Of a DNA stretch of 64,000 nt, positions 8,369 through 15,555 are shown one piece after another; position 1 is the first letter of the stretch, and the number at the start of each line of letters is the position of its first letter. Source of the stretch: Antiquaquibacter soli (GTDB taxonomy: Bacteria > Actinomycetota > Actinomycetes > Actinomycetales > Microbacteriaceae); assembly GCF_030580675.1 (NCBI RefSeq), contig NZ_JAUQUB010000002.1, positions 248,001 through 312,000 of the forward strand, given 5' to 3'. Below the pieces are notes generated by a model, which had not been told where the DNA came from, did no database searches, and saw only the letters and a program-made list of their open reading frames with translations. Made by a program: the position numbers and the translations under genes.

Positions 8369-8386
8369 TTCGAACACAAGTTCGAA
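8369..8386. promoter_or_regulatory. LexA-binding SOS box between lhr and the HNH gene
   Basis: The bases TTCGAAC-ACAA-GTTCGAA form perfect 7-bp arms with a 4-bp spacer and contain the actinobacterial LexA consensus TCGAAC-N4-GTTCGA without mismatch. On the minus strand a GATAGT hexamer (8361-8356) is a likely -10 for lhr; on the plus strand TAGACT (8395-8400) is the -10 of the HNH gene. The box lies where both -35 regions would be, so LexA could repress both promoters. Confidence 0.9.
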
Positions 8387-8394
8387 ACTCGTGA

Positions 8395-8400
8395 TAGACT
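8395..8400 (+). promoter_or_regulatory. -10 element (TAGACT) of a leaderless promoter for the HNH gene
   Basis: TAGACT lies 6 nt before the ATG at 8407, leaving no room for a ribosome-binding site, so the transcript is probably leaderless. The SOS box ends 8 bp upstream and covers the -35 position. Confidence 0.6.
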
Positions 8401-8406
8401 AGAGGC

Positions 8407-9729
8407 ATGAACACCCCGGGTCTGGACGCGGCGATCGCCGCCGTGCGGCACGTCGCCGCAGGCCTGGATGCGCTGTCACCGGTGGATGCCGTGGTCGCGG
8501 TCGAGAGCCTCGGTCGCGTCGTGGATGCGGCGCGCGTCGCGGCAGCGGGTCGGGTGTCGGCGGGCGAGTCCGAACGGCTGGGGTTCGCGTCGCCGATTGC
8601 GGCGGTCGCAACTCTTTCTCGGGTGTCGGAGAAGACCGCCCGATCGCGGCTGCGGATTGCCGCGGCGACGCGAGAGGATCGCTCGCTCACCGGGGCGGAG
8701 TTGCCTGCCGCGTTGCCCGTGGTCGCGGCGGCGCTGCCCGAGATCGGCCTGGATGCTGCGGAGGTGATCGTCAGGGAGCTGGATGCCGTGCGCCCGCACC
8801 TCGATCCGGCGCTCGTCTCCTCGGCGGAGCGCGTGATGGTGAACCTGGCCTCCGGTCTCGACGCGACGGGGGTCGAGCGGGTCATGCCGGAATCCGTGAC
8901 GTCCCTCGCCGGCCAGTTCTCCCTGATCGCGTCGGCGATCGATCCCGACGGTGCACGGCCCCGCGAGGAGCGCGCCCGCCGTCGGCGCTCCTTCCGCCTG
9001 GGCATGCCGGATGTCGACGGACTGGTGCCAGTCGGTGGGCTCCTGATGCCCGAAGTGGGCAGCCTCCTGCTCGGCCTCATGGAGGCGCACCGGCGCTCGC
9101 CGCGGTTCACCGCGGAGCCGGAGCTTGCGCACCACGAACCCACGGACAGCCGCACTCCGGCGCAGCGACGGCACGACGCGCTCGCCGACATCATCGTCGC
9201 CGCGGCGCGAGCCGAGGGCGCCCCCTCGCTCGACGGGATGCCCGTCTCGGTCATCGTCACGGTGGCCGCCGCAGACCTCGCCGACGAGGACGGGCTCGCC
9301 GGTGACCCGATCGGGGTGCTCGCCGGCTCGCCTGTCCCCGTCTCCCGGTCCGCGGTCGAGCGCTTCATCGACAACTGCGGGCTCCGGCTCGTGCGGCTCG
9401 CGGCGGACGGCTCAGTCGCGGGAATGTCTGCTCTGCAGCGCTGCTTCGGAGGCGGTCACCGCCTGCAGATCGCCGCGCGGGACGGAGCGCGCTGCGCGAG
9501 TCCCGGATGCACGAGCCCGCACTACGCGCTGCAGGTGCACCACGTCATCCCGTGGCGCGAGGGCGGACCGACCCACATCGACAACGGAATCCTGCTCTGC
9601 TACTGGCATCACCAGAGGGTCGACGACGGCCCGTGGGAGTGGCGGATGGTGAACGGACTCCCCGAAGTGCGGGGGCCGGGCATCCCGGAGTGGACACGGA
9701 TCTCGTCGCCCGCCCGCGTCGCGGCGTAG
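8407..9729 (+). CDS. DUF222 (13E12-type) HNH endonuclease, SOS-controlled
   Basis: A 440-residue protein with a helical DUF222 region (about 20-320) and a C-terminal HNH nuclease domain (about 355-405): CASPGCTS, LQVHHVIPWREGG, HIDNGILLCYWHHQ. The paired Cys and His residues fit a structural zinc plus the beta-beta-alpha-metal active site. These proteins are multicopy in mycobacteria and many Microbacteriaceae; several mycobacterial 13E12 genes carry LexA boxes, but the biological role is unsettled. Start chosen at the first ATG after TAGACT; it has no Shine-Dalgarno, in line with leaderless initiation. Nuclease family firm; target unknown. Confidence 0.92.
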   Translation: MNTPGLDAAIAAVRHVAAGLDALSPVDAVVAVESLGRVVDAARVAAAGRVSAGESERLGFASPIAAVATLSRVSEKTARSRLRIAAATREDRSLTGAELPAALPVVAAALPEIGLDAAEVIVRELDAVRPHLDPALVSSAERVMVNLASGLDATGVERVMPESVTSLAGQFSLIASAIDPDGARPREERARRRRSFRLGMPDVDGLVPVGGLLMPEVGSLLLGLMEAHRRSPRFTAEPELAHHEPTDSRTPAQRRHDALADIIVAAARAEGAPSLDGMPVSVIVTVAAADLADEDGLAGDPIGVLAGSPVPVSRSAVERFIDNCGLRLVRLAADGSVAGMSALQRCFGGGHRLQIAARDGARCASPGCTSPHYALQVHHVIPWREGGPTHIDNGILLCYWHHQRVDDGPWEWRMVNGLPEVRGPGIPEWTRISSPARVAA

Positions 9730-9809
9730 CGCGGCCGCCGTCGCTGCTGCCCGCAGCTTTCCGGGGGAGCAGCATGGTCTCCCTGGGGCCACTTCGATAC
9801 GCTCGCGAG

Positions 9810-10175
9810 ATGACGGATCGAGCGGTACCCAACCTGCCCTCCCGCGACTTCGATGCGACGCTCGCGTTCTACGGCGGGTTCGGGTTCGAGGTGAACTACC
9901 GGTCCGACGACTGGTTGATCCTCGAGCGCGGCGCAGTTCGACTCGAGTTCTTTCCCTTCCCCGACCTCGACCCGACGGCGAGTTCCTTCATGTGCAGCGT
10001 GCGCGTCGACGCAGTGGACGAACTCTACGAGCGCATCAAGGAGTCCGGGGTCGAGGAGCGGGAGGCCGGGCATCCCCGCCTCCATCCCGTTCGCGCGCAG
10101 CCGTGGGGGCACCGCGCGGGCTTCCTCGTCGACGTGGACGGCACACAGCTGCACCTGATCGAGAACGCGTCCTAG
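9810..10175 (+). CDS. VOC-superfamily (glyoxalase/bleomycin-resistance-like) protein
   Basis: A 121-residue single VOC domain with two beta-alpha-beta-beta-beta modules: PNLPSRDFDATLAFYGGFGFE at the N-terminus and HRAGFLVDVDGTQLHLIEN at the C-terminus. The paired arrangement resembles bleomycin-binding and dioxygenase-like proteins, which work as dimers. Only some metal positions are recognisable, so it may bind a drug-like ligand rather than act as a lyase. The ATG at 9810 was chosen over upstream in-frame starts, which lie inside the HNH gene and lack homology. TACGCT (9798-9803) 6 nt upstream is a possible leaderless -10. Ligand unknown. Confidence 0.85.
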   Translation: MTDRAVPNLPSRDFDATLAFYGGFGFEVNYRSDDWLILERGAVRLEFFPFPDLDPTASSFMCSVRVDAVDELYERIKESGVEEREAGHPRLHPVRAQPWGHRAGFLVDVDGTQLHLIENAS

Positions 10176-10242
10176 AGTCGATCACCCGCTCCGCCGGCAG
10201 TCGACTGCTCGGCGCGTCGCGCGAAGCCTGTGAACGAGTCGG

Positions 10243-10866
10243 TTACGCGTGCTCGCCCAGGAACCGCGCGAACTCGCCCAACTCGGCGGTCGAGATCGAG
10301 TGGCCCAGGTCCTCGTAGATGCGCACGGTGGCGTCGGCGTGCTCGGGCAGCCACAGCGCGGTGCGGGCGATCGCGGCATCCGGGATCACGGGGTCCTGCG
10401 TGCCACGACCCCAGAACACGGGCGGCTTCACGAGTGCGAGCTCGGCGTCGCCGGGGTGGGTCGCGGATGCCACGAACCCGGAGAGGCACACGGCGGCGGC
10501 GAACCGATCCGGCGCGTGCCGCAGCAACTGGAGCGTCATCGCGCCGCCCTGGGAGAAACCGAGGAGCGATACCGAGGTGTAGGAGAGGGTGTCGAGCCAG
10601 TCGAGCACGGCGACGGCAGCAGCATCCACCGCCTCCCCCGCCGGCTCGCCGGGCCGCTGGCCCTGCAGCGACCACCACGCGAAGCCGCCGCTCTCCGCGA
10701 GCGGAGCGCGCACGGATGCCACGACCGGACCGAGCGGCAGGGCCGGGGACATCGAGAACAGGTCGCCCTCGTGCGAGCCGTACCCGTGCAGCAGCACGAG
10801 CAGTGGTCGCCCCGCGCGCTCCCGCTCGGGGGCCGACCAGAGCACCGCGGATGCGTCGAGGTTCAT
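10243..10866 (-). CDS. alpha/beta-hydrolase, phospholipase/carboxylesterase family
   Basis: A 207-residue cytosolic esterase-type enzyme with a complete triad: Ser in LGFSQGGAM (about 112), Asp in GRGTQDPVIP (about 160) and His in EDLGHSIS (about 190). LVLLHGYGSHEGD near residue 27 forms the oxyanion region. The compact size is that of the carboxylesterase/phospholipase (PF02230) family, which hydrolyses short esters or lysophospholipids. It is divergent from the DUF4916 gene; only 31 bp separate them. TAGGGT on the minus strand (10879-10874) lies 7 nt before the ATG, a likely leaderless promoter. Substrate not predictable. Confidence 0.88.
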   Translation of the reverse strand: MNLDASAVLWSAPERERAGRPLLVLLHGYGSHEGDLFSMSPALPLGPVVASVRAPLAESGGFAWWSLQGQRPGEPAGEAVDAAAVAVLDWLDTLSYTSVSLLGFSQGGAMTLQLLRHAPDRFAAAVCLSGFVASATHPGDAELALVKPPVFWGRGTQDPVIPDAAIARTALWLPEHADATVRIYEDLGHSISTAELGEFARFLGEHA

Positions 10867-10873
10867 GACCCCC

Positions 10874-10879
10874 ACCCTA
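10874..10879 (-). promoter_or_regulatory. -10 element (TAGGGT) of a leaderless esterase promoter
   Basis: Minus-strand TAGGGT, 7 nt before the esterase ATG at 10866, with no ribosome site between. Confidence 0.45.
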
Positions 10880-10897
10880 CGTGCGCAACAATGGAGC

Positions 10898-11437
10898 ATG
10901 AGCTCCGTGGGAACCCCCGACCCGAACTCCGGCTGGCTCTCCGACGAGGAGCTCGCGGAGACCCGTCGCCGACTGCCGCTTCTGTACGTCGAGGCGATCC
11001 CGGTGCGGGTCGACGGCCTCGGCCGGGTGACCGAGGTCGGCACCCTGCTGCGGGCCAACGACGGTGAGATCACGCGCACCCTCGTCTCGGGCCGCGTCAT
11101 GTACGGGGAGACGCTGCGGGACGCCCTGTTCCGCCACCTCGAGAAGGATCTCGGCCCGATGGCGTTCCCGCTCCTCCCGGCGAGCCCGGTGCCGTTCCAG
11201 GTTGCCGAGTACTTCCCGTGGCCGGGGTCGAGCCAGTTCATGGACGTGCGGCAGCACGCCGTGTCCCTCGCGTTCGTCGTGCCGGTGACCGGCACGTGCG
11301 ACCCGCGTCAGGATGCGCTCGAGATCACCTGGCTGCGCCCCGCTGAGGCGGCCTCCGACGCCGTCACCTCCGACATGGAGGGCGGCCGCGGCGCCCTGCT
11401 TCGGGCAGCGCTAGCATCCGTGGGGGTTCTTCCCTAG
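10898..11437 (+). CDS. DUF4916/NUDIX-like hydrolase-family protein
   Basis: A 179-residue protein resembling actinobacterial DUF4916, described as NUDIX-like. It opens with SGWLSDEELAETRRRLPLLYVEAIPVRV, then a segment around SGRVMYGETLRDALFRHLEKDLG where a NUDIX box would sit. The canonical GX5EX7REUXEEXGU acidic cluster is only partly kept (GETLRDALFRHLEKDLG), so pyrophosphohydrolase activity is uncertain. The ATG at 10898 is in frame; an ATG 7 nt upstream is not. A short AT-containing stretch (AACAAT, 10887-10892) just upstream could be a leaderless -10. A strong hairpin terminator follows. Confidence 0.75.
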   Translation: MSSVGTPDPNSGWLSDEELAETRRRLPLLYVEAIPVRVDGLGRVTEVGTLLRANDGEITRTLVSGRVMYGETLRDALFRHLEKDLGPMAFPLLPASPVPFQVAEYFPWPGSSQFMDVRQHAVSLAFVVPVTGTCDPRQDALEITWLRPAEAASDAVTSDMEGGRGALLRAALASVGVLP

Positions 11438-11470
11438 CTTCGAGCCGTCGTCCATGTGGCTCGAAGACGA

Positions 11471-11501
11471 AGCCGGGGTGCAATGGCGCACCCCGGCTTT
11501 C
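11471..11501. terminator. bidirectional Rho-independent terminator
   Basis: Arms AGCCGGGGTGC (11471-11481) and GCACCCCGGCT (11488-11498) pair perfectly over 11 bp with a 6-nt loop, followed by TTT on the plus strand. It lies between two convergent genes, the DUF4916 gene and the DEAD-box helicase. Confidence 0.85.
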
Positions 11502-11511
11502 TGTCGTCGTC

Positions 11512-11583
11512 CGCAAGGGCTCGCCTCATTCGCAAGGGCCTGCAGAACTCTCGACGCCCTTGCGAGTGAGGCGGGCTCTTGCG
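11512..11583. repeat. long imperfect inverted repeat (28-bp arms), REP-like
   Basis: Two 28-nt arms (11512-11539 and 11556-11583) pair at 25 of 28 positions around a 16-nt loop. The first arm itself contains CGCAAGGGC twice, 19 bp apart. It begins 6 bp beyond the DEAD-box stop codon. It is longer than needed for termination and next to a complete terminator, so an intergenic REP-type element is likely. Confidence 0.6.
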
Positions 11584-11589
11584 GGGTGG

Positions 11590-13149
11590 TTACCGCCCGC
11601 GGACGTTCGGGCGCACGACGGTGCCGACGCGGATCGGGCCGGCAGCAGACTGCGCGCGGCCCTTGCCGCCGCGGCGACGGGACGAGGATGCCGCTGCCGG
11701 CTGCTCCGAGCGGGTGGCGGGCTGCGCCGCGCGCTCAGGGCGACCGGCGGAGTGACCCGCGGCGGAGTGCGTGCGGGTGCCCGAGCCCTGCGAGGAGCCC
11801 GCGGCCGCCGGGCGACCGCTGCGGTCCCGGCGCGGGCGACCCGAACCGGAGCCCTGCCCGGCGCCCTGGCCGCGGGCATCCCGAGCCGCGCGCTTGCGCT
11901 GCGCGTTCGCGCCCTGCGACTGACCGCCCTGCGACTGACCGCGCGCCGGCTGGGCCGCACGGGGGGCGGGCTTCACGTAGGCGGCGACGTCTCCGACGAG
12001 CTTCACGACGGGAGCCGACTCGGCGGTGACGGTCTGCGGGGTGACGGTGATCGCGGCCTTGCGCAGCAGCTGCGCGGTGTCGCGGCGCTGCGCGGGCAGC
12101 ACGACGGTCACGACATCGCCCTCGGAGCCGGCGCGCGCGGTGCGACCCGAGCGGTGCAGGTAGGCCTTGTGCTCCATGGGCGGGTCGACGTGCACGACGA
12201 GTTCGACTCCGTCGACGTGCACTCCGCGGGCCGCGACATCCGTCGCCACCAGCACGCGGGCCGATCCGTCGGCGAACGCGGCGAGGTTGCGGTCGCGCTG
12301 CACCTGCGACAGGTTGCCGTGCAGGTCGACGGCAGGGATGCCCGACTCGGTGAGCTGCTTGGCGAGCTTCTTCGCGTGGTGCTTGGTGCGCATGAACAGG
12401 ATGCGACGGCTCGTGCCGGAGGCGAGCATCCGCACGAGCGCGTTCTTCTCGTCGACGCCGGCGACCTCGAAGACGTGGTGGGTCATCGCGGCGACGGGCG
12501 AGTGGGCCTCGTCGACGGAGTGCAGCACCTCGTTGTGGAGGTAGCGCTTGACGAGCTTGTCCACGCCGTTGTCGAGGGTCGCACTGAACAGCAGGCGCTG
12601 ACCCGACTGGGGCGTCTTGTCCATGATGCGCGTGACGACCGGCAGGAAGCCGAGGTCGGCCATGTGGTCGGCCTCGTCGAGCACGGTGATGTCGACGTGC
12701 TCGAGGTGCACGAAGCCCTGCTTCATGAGGTCCTCGAGGCGGCCCGGGCACGCGACGATGATGTCGACGCCGGCGTTCAGCGCGGTGACCTGACGGTTCT
12801 GCGAGACGCCGCCGTAGATGGTCGTGACCGAGAGCCCGTTGGCGTCGGCGAGCGGCTGGATGGTGGCGGTGATCTGCGTGGCGAGCTCTCGGGTGGGGGC
12901 GAGCACGAGGCCGAGGGGGGTGCCCTTCGGCTTGGAGCGGCGGGCCTGCGAGAGCCGCGCGACGAGCGGCAGCGCGAACGCGAGCGTCTTGCCCGAGCCG
13001 GTCTTGCCGCGGCCGAGCACGTCGCGACCGGCGAGGGTGTCGGGGAGGGTGTCGAGCTGGATGGGGAACGGCTCCGTCTTGCCGTCCGCGGCGAGCACGG
13101 CGACGAGGGGAGCGGGCACGCCGAGCGTGCTGAAGGTGGGTGTTGACAT
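11590..13149 (-). CDS. DEAD-box ATP-dependent RNA helicase (RhlE-like)
   Basis: A 519-residue RNA helicase. Motifs in order: Q-motif region EPFPIQLDTLP, motif I GRGKTGSGKT (about 45), PTRELA, motif II VLDEADHMADLGF (about 160), motif III SATL, and motif VI HRSGRTARAG in RecA2. Residues after about 380 form a Gly/Ser/Arg/Gln-rich disordered tail typical of actinobacterial RhlE proteins, which bind structured RNA. The start at 13149 (MSTPTFSTLG) was preferred to an upstream ATG at 13203 because homology begins there and an AGG lies just upstream. The long leader suggests post-transcriptional or cold-shock control, which is inferred. Confidence 0.92.
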   Translation of the reverse strand: MSTPTFSTLGVPAPLVAVLAADGKTEPFPIQLDTLPDTLAGRDVLGRGKTGSGKTLAFALPLVARLSQARRSKPKGTPLGLVLAPTRELATQITATIQPLADANGLSVTTIYGGVSQNRQVTALNAGVDIIVACPGRLEDLMKQGFVHLEHVDITVLDEADHMADLGFLPVVTRIMDKTPQSGQRLLFSATLDNGVDKLVKRYLHNEVLHSVDEAHSPVAAMTHHVFEVAGVDEKNALVRMLASGTSRRILFMRTKHHAKKLAKQLTESGIPAVDLHGNLSQVQRDRNLAAFADGSARVLVATDVAARGVHVDGVELVVHVDPPMEHKAYLHRSGRTARAGSEGDVVTVVLPAQRRDTAQLLRKAAITVTPQTVTAESAPVVKLVGDVAAYVKPAPRAAQPARGQSQGGQSQGANAQRKRAARDARGQGAGQGSGSGRPRRDRSGRPAAAGSSQGSGTRTHSAAGHSAGRPERAAQPATRSEQPAAASSSRRRGGKGRAQSAAGPIRVGTVVRPNVRGR

Positions 13150-13305
13150 GGGTGTCCTGTAGTTCGGGTGGAGCATGGCGCGGGCGGACGGGAGTGTCGG
13201 CACACGATCGCCGCAAGAAAGTGTCTACGAGCCCAGCTGGTCGCGGGCGAGAAGAGGAAGCGTTCTACGACGCAGGGAAGCCGTCGTGGCTTCGCAAGTG
13301 AATCC

Positions 13306-13311
13306 AGCCTA
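13306..13311 (-). promoter_or_regulatory. candidate -10 (TAGGCT) for the DEAD-box gene, giving a leader of about 155 nt
   Basis: Minus-strand TAGGCT is the best -10-like hexamer in the 239-bp gap 13150-13388. It would give a long 5-prime leader, common for RNA helicase genes. The -35 is weak. The rest of the gap holds no gene. Confidence 0.35.
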
Positions 13312-13388
13312 GCAGGCAAGGTTGCACGGACGTTGTGCGGGCTCCGACGGCCCGTCGGCGGGATGCCCGTGCCGCCACTGTAAGAGCC

Positions 13389-14687
13389 ATGTCCAGCATC
13401 CTGATCTGCAGTACGCCCGTCCACGGGCACGTCACCCCGCTCCTTGCCGTCACGCGGGCGCTCGTCGCCGCGGGCCACGACGTGCGCTTCCTCACCGGTC
13501 AGCGCTACCGCGAGGCGGTGGAAGCCGCGGGCGCGGCCTTCCTGCCGCTCCCGGCGGTCGCCGACTACGACGACCGGTCGATGGATGCCGCGTTCCCCGG
13601 TCGCGTCGGCCTGACCGGCCCCGCGGGCATCCGCTTCGACATGATCGAGATCTTCCTGAAGCCCCTCCAGGCCCAGCTCGCCGCCGTTCGGGTGGCGCTC
13701 GGCACCCCGACGGACGTCGTGATGACGGAGCCCCTCTTCACGGGCATCCTCGGCCTGCTCGTGGAGCCGGCGCACTCGCGTCCGCCGATCGTGAGCCTGG
13801 GCATCCTGCCGCTCGGCACGAAGAGCAGGGACACGGCGCCGTTCGGGCTCGGCGTGCTGCCGATGGGCGGTCCCCTCGGGCGACTGCGCAACGCGGTCAT
13901 GACGGTCATGGCCGAGAAGGCGGTCTTCGCCCCCGTGCAGCGCTTCGCGGAGGAGCAGGTACTCGCGGCGACGGGCCGCGAGCTCGGCGGCTTCTTCCTG
14001 GACTGGCCGCGCCGCGCGGACGCGCTCGTGCAGTTCACCGTTCCCGAGTTCGAGTACCCGCGCAGCGACCTGCCCGCGTCGGTGCGCTTCGTCGGCCCGG
14101 TGTCGACGTCGGCCCCGTCGTCGGCGACGCTCCCGGACTGGTGGGGCGAGCTGGATGGCTCGCGCCGAGTCGTCCACGTCAGCCAGGGCACCGTCGCCAA
14201 CCAGGACTACGAGGAGCTCATCCTCCCGACGATCCGCGGCCTCGCGGACGCCGACGACGTCGTCGTGATCGCCACGACCGGGGGCCGACCGGTGTCGAGC
14301 ATCCCGGGCCGCATCCCGTCGAACGTGTACCTCGCCGAGTACCTGCCGTACGACGAGCTGCTGCCGCGCACCGACGTCATGGTCACCAACGGTGGTTACG
14401 GCGGCGTGCACTTCGCTCTTCGCCACGGGGTACCCCTCGTGGTCGCGGGGATGACCGAGGACAAGATCGAGGTCAGCGCCCGCATCCAGTGGTCGGGCGT
14501 CGGGGTGAACCTCCGCACGAACCGGCCCTCGGACGACGCCGTCGCGGAGGCGGTGCGCGAGGTGCTGCGCACGCCCTCCTTCGCGGATGCCGCGAACCGC
14601 ATCGGTGTGGCCATCGCGCGGTCCCCCGGGGTCGCCGGCCTCCTGCCCATCGTCGACGAGCTCGTCTCGGCCCGCGCGCGATCGTGA
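13389..14687 (+). CDS. MGT-type (UDP-glucuronosyl/glucosyltransferase-like) glycosyltransferase
   Basis: A 432-residue GT-B enzyme. The N-terminal acceptor domain starts SSILICSTPVHGHVTPLLAVTRAL, the hallmark of macrolide/UGT transferases. The C-terminal donor domain carries TNGGYGGVHFALRHGVPLVVAG (about 335-356), matching the nucleotide-sugar-binding signature with its His, then Asp/Glu and Lys in the MTEDKIE segment. It should transfer a sugar from UDP-sugar to a hydrophobic or phenolic acceptor; the acceptor is unknown. Its stop overlaps the GTG of the next gene (GTGA), so the two are coupled. Surface-glycan or small-molecule modification is possible given the adhesin downstream. Confidence 0.88.
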   Translation: MSSILICSTPVHGHVTPLLAVTRALVAAGHDVRFLTGQRYREAVEAAGAAFLPLPAVADYDDRSMDAAFPGRVGLTGPAGIRFDMIEIFLKPLQAQLAAVRVALGTPTDVVMTEPLFTGILGLLVEPAHSRPPIVSLGILPLGTKSRDTAPFGLGVLPMGGPLGRLRNAVMTVMAEKAVFAPVQRFAEEQVLAATGRELGGFFLDWPRRADALVQFTVPEFEYPRSDLPASVRFVGPVSTSAPSSATLPDWWGELDGSRRVVHVSQGTVANQDYEELILPTIRGLADADDVVVIATTGGRPVSSIPGRIPSNVYLAEYLPYDELLPRTDVMVTNGGYGGVHFALRHGVPLVVAGMTEDKIEVSARIQWSGVGVNLRTNRPSDDAVAEAVREVLRTPSFADAANRIGVAIARSPGVAGLLPIVDELVSARARS

Positions 14688-15511
14688 CCGCCGCGACCCG
14701 CCCCGCGCCCCGGCTCGTGCCCACGAGGCTCGGCCGCCTCGCCGTGCGCGAGTACGGGGCAGGCGCCGCGGCGGTGCTGTGGCACGGGCTGCTCGTCGAC
14801 TCGGCGAGCTGGTCGCGCGTCATCCCGCCGCTCGCGGAGCACCGCCGGCTCATCGTCGTCGACGGCCCCGGGCACGGCGACTCCGACGAGCTCGCGCGCG
14901 TGACGACGATCGCCCGCTGCGCCGATGCGGCCGTCGACCTGCTCGATGCGCTCGGCCTCGTCGATCCCGTCGACTGGGTGGGGTCGGCGTGGGGCGGACA
15001 CGTGGGCTACGCGGTGGACGCAGCCCACCCGGGCCGCCTCTCCAGCCTCGTCGCCATCGAGTCGCCGACGGAGCCGGCCTCGACCGCGGAGCGGCGCCGA
15101 CTGCGCGCCCTCCGACCGGTGCTGCGGGTCGCGGGCCGCGGCGGGTTCGTCGTGCGACTCGTGGCGGAGGCCCAGCTGACCGACTACAGCCGCGCGGTCG
15201 ACGCCGAGGCGGTCGCGATCGTGCGCGAGTCGCTGCGGCGGCAGTCGCGGCGCAGCCTCTCGACCTCGATCGCCTCCTTCGTGCTGCGCCGCGCCGACCT
15301 CGAGGCCGACCTCGTGGGCGGCTCCGCTCCCGCGCTCCTCGTCGCGAGCGACGACCGCGGCTACTGGACGCCGGAGTCGGTGCGCCGGGCGGCGGGGCGC
15401 CGCGCCGGGGCGACGGCGACGACGGTGTCGTGGAGCCGGATGCTCGTCCCGATCGAACAGCCCGCCGCCCTCTCCCGCGAGATCGTCGGGTTCTGGCGGG
15501 GACTCGGATAG
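14684..15511 (+). CDS. alpha/beta-hydrolase-fold protein with Ala at the nucleophile position
   Basis: A 275-residue alpha/beta-hydrolase fold protein: LWHGLLVDSASW oxyanion region, GPGHGDSD loop, and a nucleophile-elbow segment DWVGSAWGGHVGY (about 95-107). In active relatives this reads G-x-S-x-G; here the third position is Ala (G-S-A-W-G). A clear catalytic His near the C-terminus is also not visible, though an Asp (VASDDRGYW) is. It may be a binding or chaperone-like member rather than a hydrolase, or use a different residue. GTG start overlaps the glycosyltransferase stop, so function is probably tied to that enzyme. Confidence 0.8.
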   Translation: MTAATRPAPRLVPTRLGRLAVREYGAGAAAVLWHGLLVDSASWSRVIPPLAEHRRLIVVDGPGHGDSDELARVTTIARCADAAVDLLDALGLVDPVDWVGSAWGGHVGYAVDAAHPGRLSSLVAIESPTEPASTAERRRLRALRPVLRVAGRGGFVVRLVAEAQLTDYSRAVDAEAVAIVRESLRRQSRRSLSTSIASFVLRRADLEADLVGGSAPALLVASDDRGYWTPESVRRAAGRRAGATATTVSWSRMLVPIEQPAALSREIVGFWRGLG

Positions 15512-15543
15512 TGGGGGCCCGCACCGTGGAGCACCTCGTGGGT

Positions 15544-15549
15544 CAGAAT
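15544..15549 (+). promoter_or_regulatory. candidate -10 (CAGAAT) of a leaderless promoter for the SARP regulator
   Basis: CAGAAT lies 6 nt before GTG 15556, with no ribosome site, in the 44-bp gap after the hydrolase gene. Confidence 0.35.
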
Positions 15550-15555
15550 GGCACC

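Noticed and set aside
8328-8451. Longer lhr start at 8451
   Set aside because: It would run through the SOS box and promoter of the HNH gene; the 8328 start has a good ribosome site and matches the family N-terminus.
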